In this document: positions 42,479 through 52,511 of the stretch, one piece after another | Layout of the letters: every line of letters starts with the position of its first letter | How positions within the stretch are numbered: the first letter of the stretch is position 1 | DNA from: Shinella lacus | GTDB taxonomy: Bacteria; Pseudomonadota; Alphaproteobacteria; Rhizobiales; Rhizobiaceae | Reading direction: 5' to 3' | NCBI RefSeq assembly: GCF_010994755.1 | Contig: NZ_WHSB02000025.1 | Coordinates: forward strand, 1 to 52,629 | Length of the DNA stretch: 52,629 nucleotides | Program-made: the position numbers and the translations under genes | The notes under the pieces: model-generated | Told to the model about the DNA's origin: nothing | Seen by the model: the letters and a program-made list of their open reading frames with translations, nothing else | Databases searched by the model: none

Positions 42479-42605
42479 CTGGCACTCCACCTTCTGTGAC
42501 GGGCGTTAGTTGTAACCGCCGATGGCGGCATGACAACCCCGGCGGCACTGCACCCCATGCCCCGCGCAAACGATTGAGAAATTGGGGCTTTCCGTTTCCG
42601 ATTTC

Positions 42606-42636
42606 TTAACCACCCCTTAAATCGCCGCATTTAAGG
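42606..42636. promoter_or_regulatory. CtrA-like box TTAA-N7-TTAA overlapping a palindrome, upstream of pbp
   Basis: TTAACC begins at 42606 and the second TTAA lies at 42617-42620, exact CtrA spacing. A perfect inverted repeat CCTTAAAT-CGCCGC-ATTTAAGG (42615-42636) overlaps it. The site is 58 bases upstream of the penicillin-binding protein start, consistent with cell-cycle control of wall synthesis. Binding is inferred. Confidence 0.5.
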
Positions 42637-42678
42637 TTCACCCGACGGCGATATTTTTGAGGGTGTACCCGACCGCTT

Positions 42679-44913
42679 ATGGCAGCCAATCGCAAATCCC
42701 AGCGCATCGAACCGTCCTTTCAAGGGTCGGGTGGCCGCAACGACGACGACGATTTTCACGTCGGCGCGGGGGATCGCGTGGTGGGTAGCGGCGGCCGCAA
42801 GGGTCGCGGCAAGCCGCCAAAGGCCGAGCGGCCGCGGCGTGGTGCGCGCGGGCGCCGGCAGGCCTCCGGCGGCGGCATCTTCGGTCTGTTCCGCAGGCTC
42901 TTCTACTGGTGCGTCGTGCTCGGCATCTGGGGCGCCATCGGCGTCGGCGGGCTCGTGCTCTATTACGGCGCGCGCATGCCGAGCGCCACCAGCTGGTCGA
43001 TCCCCGACCGGCCTCCGAACATCAAGATCCTCGCCGTCAGCGGCGATGCCATCGCCAATCGCGGCCTCACCGGCGGCGAGGCGCTGTCGCTCGAAAACAT
43101 GTCGCCCTATATCCCGCAGGCCGTCATCGCCATCGAGGACCGGCGCTTCTATTCGCATTTCGGCATCGATCCGCTCGGCCTTGCCCGGGCGATGTTCACC
43201 AATGTCACCACCGGCCGCATGGTGCAGGGCGGCTCGACGCTGACGCAGCAGCTCGCGAAGAACATGTTCCTCTCGCCGGAGCGCACGCTGGAGCGCAAGG
43301 TGCAGGAAGTGCTGCTCGCCTTCTGGCTGGAGCACAAATATTCCAAGGACCAGATCCTTGCGATGTATCTCAACCGCGTGTTCTTCGGCTCGAATTCCTA
43401 CGGCGTCGAGGCGGCCTCGCGGCGCTACTTCAACAAGTCGGCGCGCGATGTGAACCTCGGCGAGGCCGCCCTTCTCGCTGGTCTGCTGAAGGCGCCCTCG
43501 CGCCTTTCGCCGGCGCGTGATCCGGAAGCGGCGGAAGCCCGCGCCCAGGTCGTGCTCGGCGCCATGCGCGAAGAAGGTTTCGTCACCGACACCGAGATCA
43601 AGACCGCGATGTCGCAAACGCCGGCGCGCGCAAAGAGCTATTGGTCGGGTGCCCAGCACTACGCCGCCGACATGGTCATGGCGCAGCTTCCCGGCATGAT
43701 TGGCGACATTACCGAAGACCTCGTCATCGACACGACGATCGACCTCGACCTCGAAAAGAAGGCCGACGAGGCCCTCACCACGCTTCTCGACAAGGAAGGC
43801 GCGAAATCCGCCGCCTCGCAGGCCGCTCTCGTCTCGATCGACGGCACGGGCGCGATCCGCGCATTGGTCGGCGGGCGCGACTATGCGGAAAGCCAGTTCG
43901 ACCGCGCTTCCAAGGCCAAGCGCCAGCCCGGCTCCGCCTTCAAGCCCTTCGTCTACGCCGCAGCGCTTGAGGCCGGCCGCTCGCCGCTCTCGGTGCGCAA
44001 CGACGCGCCGGTGCGGATCGGCAAATGGACGCCGGAGAACTACGACCAGAAATATCGCGGCGAGGTAACGCTGTCCTCCGCGCTCGCCAATTCGCTGAAC
44101 ACGATCGCCGCCCAGCTCGTCATGGAAGTCGGCCCGGACGAGGTGATCAAACTCGCCCGCAGGCTCGGCATCGAATCGGAGCTACAATCGAATGCCTCGA
44201 TCGCGCTCGGCACGTCGGAAGTGACGCTCGTCGAGCTGACGGCCGCCTACGCCCCCTTCATGAACGGCGGCTACAAGGCCACACCGCATATCATCCGCCG
44301 CATCTCGACCGCCGACGGCCGGGTGCTCTACGAAAACACCTATGACAACCCGCCCCGCGTGCTGGAGCCGAACATCGTCTCCATGATGAACGGCATGATG
44401 ATGCGCGTCATCACCGAGGGCACCGGCAAGAACGCCCGCATTCCCGGCTGGCAGGCCGCCGGCAAGTCCGGCACGACCCAGTCCTTCCGCGACGCGCTCT
44501 TCGTCGGCTACACAAGCAACCTCACGACCGGCGTCTGGTTCGGCAATGACGACGGCAAGTCGATGAAGAAGGTCACGGGCGGCGGGCTCCCCGCCAAAGC
44601 CTGGAGCAGCTTCATGACCGCAGCCCACGAGGGCCTCAGCCCGTCCCCGCTCTTCGGCACGGCCGGCGGCGACCAGCCGGTGGTGGACGGCACGCAGCCC
44701 GTCCCCGAAGAAGGCGGCGACCAGCTCTTCGACATCATCTCCCGCACGCTCGGCACCGATCGCGGCTCCGGCAATGACGGGCAGGCGATCGCGAGTGAAC
44801 AGACGGGCGCCGTGCCGCTCGACGACGGGCTCGTGCCGCCTGCCGATGTCGGCCAGCAGCAGCAGACGGGCACAAGGCGCACGACGCTTCTCGACATCCT
44901 CACCGGCGGTTGA
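42679..44913 (+). CDS. Class A penicillin-binding protein (PBP1A-type)
   Basis: 744 aa bifunctional peptidoglycan synthase. A long basic, disordered cytoplasmic tail (about 1-65) precedes one transmembrane segment (LFYWCVVLGIWGAIGVGGLV, 69-90). The GT51 transglycosylase follows with EDRRFYSHFG (Glu153) and GGSTLTQQLAKN. The transpeptidase has Ser419-x-x-Lys422 (PGSAFKPF), Ser472-Leu-Asn474, and KSG from Lys596. The C-terminal about 90 residues are acidic and low-complexity. Both active sites look complete. SD is poor (GAGGG about 15 bases off), so the start is probable, not certain. Confidence 0.93.
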   Translation: MAANRKSQRIEPSFQGSGGRNDDDDFHVGAGDRVVGSGGRKGRGKPPKAERPRRGARGRRQASGGGIFGLFRRLFYWCVVLGIWGAIGVGGLVLYYGARMPSATSWSIPDRPPNIKILAVSGDAIANRGLTGGEALSLENMSPYIPQAVIAIEDRRFYSHFGIDPLGLARAMFTNVTTGRMVQGGSTLTQQLAKNMFLSPERTLERKVQEVLLAFWLEHKYSKDQILAMYLNRVFFGSNSYGVEAASRRYFNKSARDVNLGEAALLAGLLKAPSRLSPARDPEAAEARAQVVLGAMREEGFVTDTEIKTAMSQTPARAKSYWSGAQHYAADMVMAQLPGMIGDITEDLVIDTTIDLDLEKKADEALTTLLDKEGAKSAASQAALVSIDGTGAIRALVGGRDYAESQFDRASKAKRQPGSAFKPFVYAAALEAGRSPLSVRNDAPVRIGKWTPENYDQKYRGEVTLSSALANSLNTIAAQLVMEVGPDEVIKLARRLGIESELQSNASIALGTSEVTLVELTAAYAPFMNGGYKATPHIIRRISTADGRVLYENTYDNPPRVLEPNIVSMMNGMMMRVITEGTGKNARIPGWQAAGKSGTTQSFRDALFVGYTSNLTTGVWFGNDDGKSMKKVTGGGLPAKAWSSFMTAAHEGLSPSPLFGTAGGDQPVVDGTQPVPEEGGDQLFDIISRTLGTDRGSGNDGQAIASEQTGAVPLDDGLVPPADVGQQQQTGTRRTTLLDILTGG

Positions 44914-45021
44914 TCGCGCCCTTTGGCTTGACGCCCGCAAGGAACCTCACCACATTGCGTCTTACAGACGGTTCACCCTTCTCATGGCGCTGATTTTGCG
45001 AGCTTTGCGGCCGCACGATGT

Positions 45022-45050
45022 CTTGCAGTCGTCTGGACTGCTCCTTATAT
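45022..45050 (+). promoter_or_regulatory. Heat-shock (RpoH-type) promoter candidate of dnaK
   Basis: CTTGCAG (45022-45028), 15 bases, then CTTATAT (45044-45050), which fits the alphaproteobacterial sigma-32 pattern CTTGnnn...CyTATnT. It lies about 110 bases upstream of the dnaK start and is the only such pair I saw in the gap. Confidence 0.6.
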
Positions 45051-45161
45051 ACGCCGCAAGGCTTCGGCTCAGGCTCAAGCTTTCGAGAAGACCATACCAT
45101 TAGGGGCTGCCAAAAGAATGCCTGAATGGGTTCCGGCAGTTCGCTTCAAGGAGAGAATGAC

Positions 45162-47072
<1,911 letters not shown>

Positions 47073-47084
47073 GCCTCCTGAAAA

Positions 47085-47107
47085 ACCGGCCGCCACAAGC
47101 GGCCGGT
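47085..47107 (+). terminator. Hairpin just after dnaK
   Basis: Perfect 9-bp stem ACCGGCCGC/GCGGCCGGT with loop CACAA, 13 bases after the dnaK stop. No U-tract follows, so it may stabilise or attenuate the dnaK message before dnaJ instead of ending it fully. Confidence 0.45.
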
Positions 47108-47117
47108 GCAACGGATA

Positions 47118-47226
47118 GCAAAAGGGCGGAAGTCAGCGCGAAGGGAACAAGGCCAAGATGATCACTCCCGTTGCAAGCGGTGACGATGTCCTGGTCTTTC
47201 CTTCGCTCCGGCTCCCGCCTTTTTGC
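47118..47226 (+). ncRNA. Rod-like structured element between dnaK and dnaJ
   Basis: The 109 bases fold back on themselves. 47118-47132 pairs with 47212-47226 (14 of 15 pairs, one G-U). 47138-47147 pairs with 47197-47206 (10 of 10, one G-U). Shorter stems continue toward a loop near 47167-47178. The 3' arm ends in CCTTTTTGC. It could be a small RNA, an attenuator of dnaJ, or a palindromic mobile repeat. I could not assign it to a known RNA family. Confidence 0.4.
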
Positions 47227-47310
47227 GTGTCCGGTTTCCAGTGCAGGCTGAAGGCAAGCTTGTTCATCCATAACAAGAAGACCGTTCCACTGAAACGGAC
47301 GTGAACCCGA

Positions 47311-48438
47311 ATGGCTAAAGCTGATTTTTACGAGACGCTGGGTGTCTCCAAGACCGCCGACGAGAAGGAGCTGAAGAGCGCCTTCCGCAAGATGGCGATG
47401 AAGTATCACCCGGACAAGAATCCTGGCGATGCCACGGCCGAGCAGACGTTCAAGAACGTCAACGAGGCCTATGAGACGCTGAAGGACCCGCAGAAGCGCG
47501 CGGCCTACGACCGTTACGGCCACGCTGCCTTCGAGCAGGGCGGCATGGGCGGTGGTGGCGGTGCCGGCTTCCAGGGCGGCGGCTTCTCCGACATCTTCGA
47601 AGACATCTTTGGCGAGATGATGGGCGGCGGGCGCCAGCGGCGGTCCTCCGGCGGGCGCGAGCGCGGCGGCGATCTGCGCTACAACATGGAAATCTCGCTG
47701 GAAGAGGCCTATGCCGGCAAGACCGCGCAGATCCGCGTGCCGACGTCGATCACCTGCGACGTCTGTTCCGGCTCGGGCGCGAAACCCGGCACCAGCCCGA
47801 AGACCTGCGCCACCTGCCAGGGTTCCGGCCGCGTGCGCGCCGCACAGGGCTTCTTCTCGATCGAGCGCACCTGCCCGACCTGCCACGGCCGCGGCCAGAC
47901 GATCAGCGATCCCTGCACTAAGTGCCACGGCCATGGCCGCGTGACGGAAGAGCGTTCGCTCTCGGTCAACATTCCGGCCGGTATCGAGGACGGCACGCGT
48001 ATCCGGCTGTCCGGCGAAGGTGAGGCGGGCGTACGTGGTGGACCGGCGGGCGATCTCTACATCTTCCTGTCGGTGAAGCCGCACGAGTTCTTCCAGCGCG
48101 ACGGCGCGGACCTCTATTGCACCGTGCCGATCTCGATGACGACGGCCGCCCTCGGCGGCACCTTCGACGTGGCGACGCTCGATGCCACCAAGTCGCGCGT
48201 GACGGTGCCGGAAGGCACGCAGGCCGGCCGCCAGTTCCGGCTGAAGGGCAAGGGCATGCCGGTGCTGCGCTCCGCGCAGGTCGGCGATCTCTACATCCAG
48301 ATCCAGATCGAGACGCCGCAGAAGCTGACCAAGCGCCAGCGCGAACTGCTCAAGGAATTCGAGGAGATTTCCTCGAAGGAAAACAACCCGGAATCCGCGG
48401 GCTTCTTCGCGCGGATGAAGGAATTCTTCGAGGGCTGA
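47311..48438 (+). CDS. dnaJ: Chaperone protein DnaJ (Hsp40)
   Basis: 375 aa type I DnaJ. The J domain has the HPD motif ([10 protein letters not shown]) and the G/F-rich linker is [16 protein letters not shown]. Four zinc repeats follow ([32 protein letters not shown]), then the C-terminal substrate-binding domain. It stimulates DnaK ATPase and delivers substrates. The 238-base gap from dnaK holds hairpins, and no SD of standard strength precedes the ATG (GTGAACCCGA), suggesting post-transcriptional tuning relative to dnaK. Confidence 0.99.
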   Translation: MAKADFYETLGVSKTADEKELKSAFRKMAMKYHPDKNPGDATAEQTFKNVNEAYETLKDPQKRAAYDRYGHAAFEQGGMGGGGGAGFQGGGFSDIFEDIFGEMMGGGRQRRSSGGRERGGDLRYNMEISLEEAYAGKTAQIRVPTSITCDVCSGSGAKPGTSPKTCATCQGSGRVRAAQGFFSIERTCPTCHGRGQTISDPCTKCHGHGRVTEERSLSVNIPAGIEDGTRIRLSGEGEAGVRGGPAGDLYIFLSVKPHEFFQRDGADLYCTVPISMTTAALGGTFDVATLDATKSRVTVPEGTQAGRQFRLKGKGMPVLRSAQVGDLYIQIQIETPQKLTKRQRELLKEFEEISSKENNPESAGFFARMKEFFEG

Positions 48439-48470
48439 TAGCTTGCACGGAAGACTTCGGACCTCTCCTC

Positions 48471-48547
48471 CGTCATGGTCGGGCTTGACCCGACCATCCA
48501 CGCCACACCCCGCCGATGGATCCTCGGGTCAAGCCCGAGGATGACGC
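48471..48547. repeat. Two-palindrome intergenic repeat, copy C (RIME-like)
   Basis: Palindromes 48475-48497 (ATGGTCGGG..CCCGACCAT) and 48520-48542, centres 45 bp apart. The first has paired arm changes relative to copies A and B that keep the stem. Lies between convergent dnaJ and the small membrane protein gene. Confidence 0.85.
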
Positions 48548-48567
48548 GCGAGGGGGCGAAACCTGTC

Positions 48568-48600
48568 AAAAGCCGGGGTGGAAACACCCCGGCTTTTTTT
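48568..48600. terminator. Strong bidirectional terminator of dnaJ and the small membrane gene
   Basis: 13-bp stem AAAAGCCGGGGTG/CACCCCGGCTTTT with a GAAA tetraloop, followed by further T on the plus strand; A-run before it serves the minus strand. Confidence 0.85.
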
Positions 48601-48835
48601 ATGCGGCGCGCAGGATGAAGTTCGAAAACCGCTTCTGCACGAAGGGCGAGACGAAGAAGACGATGGCGAACACCATGATCGGCGCGATCACCGCCGTGCG
48701 CTGCCAGATGGTCCAGCCTTCGGTGAGCGGCAGCACGATGTAGAGGATCGTGGTGATCAGCGGATAGACGGGCACCAGCATGGCGAGCGCGAAGTGCAGT
48801 TTCGAGAGTTTGCGGGCAGGAGCGGGCGTGGTCAT
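48599..48835 (-). CDS. Small two-helix membrane protein
   Basis: 78 aa with two hydrophobic segments (FALAMLVPVYPLITTILYIV and IAPIMVFAIVFFVSPFV) joined by a short loop (LPLTEGWTIWQRTAV), both ends basic, so N-in/C-in topology is likely. The stop codon lies in the terminator's T-run. It is divergent from the TetR gene with a shared 101-base region that contains a strong operator, so it is the probable target of that regulator. The family resembles short DUF2798-like proteins in size and topology, but I do not assign it. Confidence 0.65.
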   Translation of the reverse strand: MTTPAPARKLSKLHFALAMLVPVYPLITTILYIVLPLTEGWTIWQRTAVIAPIMVFAIVFFVSPFVQKRFSNFILRAA

Positions 48836-48852
48836 TGGGAGGAGCCTTTATA

Positions 48853-48894
48853 GAACGGAACGTTTCGTTTATATAGAAACGATACGTTCCGTTC
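48853..48894. promoter_or_regulatory. TetR operator, 18-bp inverted arms
   Basis: GAACGGAACGTTTCGTTT (48853-48870) and AAACGATACGTTCCGTTC (48877-48894) are inverted copies with one mismatch around ATATAG. Each arm is itself nearly palindromic (GGAACGTTTC; GATACGTTCC), so two dimers could bind side by side. It sits between tetR and the small membrane gene. Confidence 0.75.
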
Positions 48895-48936
48895 AAGTGC
48901 CTTCCGTGCTAGAAGAACGAAAAAAGGAAAAGCCAG

Positions 48937-49548
48937 ATGACCGAGGCAGAGTTGAAGCCCGCCCGCCGCTCGATCGGCGCCACGCGCAATCCCGCGAGCC
49001 AGGAGGCGATCCTGGCGGCGGCGGAGGCGGTGCTGCTGGAAAACGGGCTCGCCGGCTTTTCCATCGAGGCGGTGGCGCGGCGCGCGCGCGCCGGCAAGCC
49101 GACGATCTATCGCTGGTGGCCGTCGCAGGCAGCCCTGCTGCTCGACGTCTACCACAGCCACAAGCGGATCAATTTCATCTTCCCCGACCGGGGCAATATC
49201 CGCGATGACCTGCGCGCCTATCTCACCGGCATTCTAAAGACCTGGCGGGATGGCACGAGCGGCGAAGTCTTCCGCTGCGTGGTGGCAAGAGCGCAGGAAG
49301 AGCCGGCAGCGCTCGCGGCCCTCTCGGCCTATATGGCGGACCGCCGCTGCCAGAGCGGCAAGATCGTAGAGAAGGCGCAGGAGCGAGGCGAGGTTCGCCC
49401 GGACGTCAAAGCCGAACTCGTCACGGAAATCCTGTCGAGCTTCGCCTGGGGCCGGCTGTTGACCGAGCGGCTGGATGTTTCCGAAGCCGAGGTCGAGGCT
49501 GTCGTCGATACGGTGATTGGCGGTATCCTGACGAAACCGGCGGCCTGA
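48937..49548 (+). CDS. TetR-family transcriptional regulator
   Basis: 203 aa. The N-terminal helix-turn-helix is at residues about 20-66 ([39 protein letters not shown]) and the C-terminal ligand domain is of the TetR_C type ([22 protein letters not shown]). It probably represses itself and the divergent small membrane gene through the palindrome at 48853-48894. ATG is preceded by AAAAAGGAAAA. Ligand unknown. Confidence 0.9.
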   Translation: MTEAELKPARRSIGATRNPASQEAILAAAEAVLLENGLAGFSIEAVARRARAGKPTIYRWWPSQAALLLDVYHSHKRINFIFPDRGNIRDDLRAYLTGILKTWRDGTSGEVFRCVVARAQEEPAALAALSAYMADRRCQSGKIVEKAQERGEVRPDVKAELVTEILSSFAWGRLLTERLDVSEAEVEAVVDTVIGGILTKPAA

Positions 49549-49562
49549 GCCGCCGTCAGCCG

Positions 49563-50282
49563 TCAGTTCGCGATGCGGACCAGCGTCAACTTGCCGTCGC
49601 CATCCTGTTTGGCCGCGACGCCTTCATAGCTGTTCAGCAACGGATGGCTCGTTTCGATCGGGTGGTGGTGCGTCGCGGTGATGACCACGACGCCGGCGCC
49701 GGCACTCTCACCGGCAAGAATGCCCGCGGGCACATCTTCGAAGACCAGGCAATCGGCCGGATCGACGCCGAGGCGCGAGGCGCCCAGCTTGTAGCCATCC
49801 GGCGCCGGCTTGCCCTTCGTCACGTCGTCCGCCGTCACGATCACCTCGGGCAGCGGGATGCCGGCGGCCGCGAGACGACGGCGGGCGAGCGCCACCGGTG
49901 CCGAGGTGACGATGCCCCAGCGTCCGGCCGGCAGCGAGGTCAGGAAGGCGATCGCGCCGGGAATCGCGACGACGCCGTCGACATCCTCCATCTCCTCGCG
50001 CTCGACCTCCTTGGCCTCAGCGACGGGATCGACGCCCGGCAGGCCGAGGCGGGTGATCGTGTCGATGCCGCGCACGCCGTGCATGATCGGCAGGAAGGTC
50101 GCGACGTCTAGGCCGTGTTTCAGCGCCCACCGGGTCCAGACCCGCTCCGTCGCCGGGATGGAGTTGATGATCGTGCCGTCCATGTCGAACAGGAAGGCGG
50201 AAAACGGGCGATCGAAGACGGGACGGGCGGAAGAGGGCAAGGCGAAAACCTGTGGGAGCTGGGAGGGGAGGATGCAACGCAT
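49563..50282 (-). CDS. HAD-superfamily phosphatase (DOG/GPP-like)
   Basis: 239 aa. HAD motif I is FLFDMDGTIINS (nucleophile Asp about residue 33), motif II is VTSAP, motif III is the lysine in TKGKPAPDGY and motif IV is CLVFEDVPAGILAG. The cap is small and helical. Closest in pattern to 2-deoxyglucose-6-phosphate and glycerol-3-phosphate phosphatases; sugar-phosphate substrate is inferred. The N-terminal about 25 residues precede the fold and may be partly untranslated. Convergent with tetR, divergent from recF. Confidence 0.85.
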   Translation of the reverse strand: MRCILPSQLPQVFALPSSARPVFDRPFSAFLFDMDGTIINSIPATERVWTRWALKHGLDVATFLPIMHGVRGIDTITRLGLPGVDPVAEAKEVEREEMEDVDGVVAIPGAIAFLTSLPAGRWGIVTSAPVALARRRLAAAGIPLPEVIVTADDVTKGKPAPDGYKLGASRLGVDPADCLVFEDVPAGILAGESAGAGVVVITATHHHPIETSHPLLNSYEGVAAKQDGDGKLTLVRIAN

Positions 50283-50421
50283 GGGCGGGCCTTTCGATTA
50301 CCCCCTTGCGCCCGGACAGGCAACCGCCCTCACGCCATCGTGTGCGCAGTCCTTTGCATCGGTCCGGCAAAACCCTATCTAGGGGACGAGCCGACGATCG
50401 GCGTTCGATCTTTCTGTTGTT

Positions 50422-50437
50422 GCCGCATTTATGCGGC
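50422..50437. repeat. 16-bp perfect palindrome upstream of recF
   Basis: GCCGCATTTATGCGGC, 45 bases before the recF start in the HAD-recF divergent region. It could be an operator or part of the recF leader. No matching regulator is encoded next to it. Confidence 0.35.
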
Positions 50438-50482
50438 TTCAAGTGATTCCACTCGCGCAAAAAATGCTCTAGCTCTCACCCC

Positions 50483-51607
50483 ATGCCGCATAAGGTTTCC
50501 CTCTCCCGCCTCAAGCTCACGGATTTCCGCAACTATGCGGGCCTGTCGCTAGCGCTCGACGGCCGGCATGTCGTGCTGACGGGGCAGAACGGCGCCGGCA
50601 AGACCAACCTCATGGAAGCCGTCTCCTTCCTCTCGCCCGGCCGAGGCCTGCGCCGGGCGGCCTATGGCGATGTCGCGCGCGCGGGGGCCGAGGCCGGCTT
50701 CTCCGTCTTCGCAACGCTTGACGGCATGCTGGACGAGGTGGATATCGGCACCGGCACGGAGGGCGGCGACGAAGGCCAGACGCGAAAACTCCGGCTGAAC
50801 GGCACGCCGGCCCGCACCGTCGATGAATTGCTCGATCACCTTCGCGTGCTCTGGCTGACGCCCGCAATGGACGGGCTCTTCACCGGCCCCTCCGCGGACC
50901 GTCGCCGCTTCCTCGACCGGCTTGTCCTGTCGCTCGATCCCGAACACGGCCGCCGCGCGGTGGATTTCGAAAAGGCTATGCGCGGCCGCAACCGTCTGCT
51001 CTCCGAGCCGCGGCAGGATCCCGCCTGGCTGACGGCGTTGGAAAAGCAGATGGCCGAACTCGGCATCGCCATGGCGCACGCCCGCCACGAGCTCGTCGGC
51101 CTCATCTCCGGCCTCGTGGAAGCCGCGCGCGACGACGGCCCGTTTCCATCCGCCACCATGCGGCTCTCCGGCTTCCTCGACGGGGAATGGCAGCGCCCCG
51201 CCTATGAGATCGAGGAGATCTATCTCGGCATGCTGCAGGATGGCCGCTACCGCGACGCCGCCGCCGGCCGCACGCTGGACGGCCCGCACCGCGCCGATCT
51301 TTTGATCCGCCATCGCGAGAAAGACATGGAGGCCGAGCGTTGCTCGACGGGCGAGCAGAAGGCGCTGCTCGTCGGCCTCATCCTCGCCCACGCCGGCCTC
51401 GTCGCCAGCATGACCGGCCATGCGCCGGTGCTGCTGCTCGACGAAATCGCCGCCCATCTCGACGAGGGCCGCCGCGCCGCCCTCTTCGACCGGGTCGATG
51501 CGCTCGGCGGCCAGGCCTTCATGACCGGCACCGACCGTGCGATGTTCGACGCGCTCGGCGATCGCGCCCAGTTTCTCACCGTCTCGAACGGAGGCATCGT
51601 GACATGA
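50483..51607 (+). CDS. recF: DNA replication and repair protein RecF
   Basis: 374 aa SMC-like ATPase of the RecFOR gap-repair pathway, which helps load RecA at single-strand gaps. Walker A is TGQNGAGKTNLMEAV near residues 33-47 with the family continuation FLSPGRGLR. The signature region is STGEQKALLVGLILAHA and Walker B is VLLLDEIAAHLDEGRR. ATG 50483 has little SD. The stop overlaps the moeB-like start by ATGA, so the two are co-translated. dnaA and dnaN, its usual neighbours elsewhere, are not present, as is common in rhizobia. Confidence 0.96.
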   Translation: MPHKVSLSRLKLTDFRNYAGLSLALDGRHVVLTGQNGAGKTNLMEAVSFLSPGRGLRRAAYGDVARAGAEAGFSVFATLDGMLDEVDIGTGTEGGDEGQTRKLRLNGTPARTVDELLDHLRVLWLTPAMDGLFTGPSADRRRFLDRLVLSLDPEHGRRAVDFEKAMRGRNRLLSEPRQDPAWLTALEKQMAELGIAMAHARHELVGLISGLVEAARDDGPFPSATMRLSGFLDGEWQRPAYEIEEIYLGMLQDGRYRDAAAGRTLDGPHRADLLIRHREKDMEAERCSTGEQKALLVGLILAHAGLVASMTGHAPVLLLDEIAAHLDEGRRAALFDRVDALGGQAFMTGTDRAMFDALGDRAQFLTVSNGGIVT

Positions 51608-52365
51608 CCGATCCGCTCAGCCCTGAAGAGATCGACCGCTACCGCCGCCATATCGTGCTGGCGGAAATCGGCGGTGCGGGCCAGCAGAAGCTGAAACAGG
51701 CCAACGTGCTGATCATCGGCGCCGGTGGCCTCGGCGCACCCGTCATCCAGTACCTCGCCGCCGCCGGCATCGGCCATATCGGCGTGCTGGACGATGACAC
51801 GGTCTCTCTCTCCAATCTCCAGCGCCAGGTGATCCACGACACCGCCGGCCTTGGCACGCAGAAGATCGCCAGCGCCGAAGCCGCCGTCGCCCGCCTCAAC
51901 CCGCATGTGCGCTTTTCCGGCATCGCGGAGCGGCTGAGCGCGGACAACGCCGCTTCGTTGCTCGCCGGTTATGACATGCTCGTCGACGGCTCGGACAATT
52001 TCGACACGCGTTACGCCTCGGCGGACGCCGCTGAAGTCGCGCGCATCCCGCTGGTCACCGGTGCCGTCGGCCGTTTCGATGGCTCGCTGACTGTGCTGAA
52101 ACCCTACGAGCCCGGCCCGGACGGCACGCTCAACCCCGGCTACCGCGACCTCTTCCCGTCCGCCCCGCCCCCGGGCGTCGTGCCCGCCTGCGCCGAGGCC
52201 GGCATCGTCGGCGCCCTGACGGGCGTCGTCGGCACGCTGATGGCGATGGAGGTGATCAAGCTCGTCACCGGCGCCGGCGAGCCCCTGGTCGGCCGCCTGA
52301 TGCTCTATGACGGGCTTGCTGCAAGATTCGAGACGCTGAAGTACAAGCGCCGAAGGGCATCATAG
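51604..52365 (+). CDS. moeB: MoeB/ThiF-family E1-like adenylyltransferase
   Basis: 253 aa. It adenylates the C-terminal glycine of a ubiquitin-like sulfur carrier (MoaD or ThiS). The Rossmann ATP site is VLIIGAGGLGAPVIQYLAAAG (near 35-55), followed by VLDDDTVSLSNLQRQ and DGSDNFDTRY. Only one cysteine (VVPACAEAG) is present: the two CxxC zinc pairs of E. coli MoeB are absent, as is a rhodanese tail. Supply of molybdopterin would serve the XdhB enzyme in this window, but that link is general. Coupled to recF by ATGA. Confidence 0.87.
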   Translation: MTDPLSPEEIDRYRRHIVLAEIGGAGQQKLKQANVLIIGAGGLGAPVIQYLAAAGIGHIGVLDDDTVSLSNLQRQVIHDTAGLGTQKIASAEAAVARLNPHVRFSGIAERLSADNAASLLAGYDMLVDGSDNFDTRYASADAAEVARIPLVTGAVGRFDGSLTVLKPYEPGPDGTLNPGYRDLFPSAPPPGVVPACAEAGIVGALTGVVGTLMAMEVIKLVTGAGEPLVGRLMLYDGLAARFETLKYKRRRAS

Positions 52366-52385
52366 CCGGAGAACGCCGCTCCCCC

Positions 52386-52511
52386 CTCTGCCCTGCCGGG
52401 CATCTCCCCCTCAAGGGGGGAGATCGGCAAGCGGAGAAGCATTGCTCACACTGCGACGTCAATGATTGGCAAAACGGTTACCCCATCCAATCTCCCCCCT
52501 TGAGGGGAGTG
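52386..52511. repeat. Inverted palindromic repeat, right arm truncated by an insertion sequence
   Basis: The left arm (about 52391-52425) contains GCCCTGCCGGGC and the hairpin ATCTCCCCC..GGGGGGAGAT. The right arm begins at 52490 as its inverted copy (ATCTCCCCCCTTGAGGGG). It stops matching at about 52510, where the left arm predicts GAGATGCCCGG but TGTTTACATTG follows. Confidence 0.7.
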
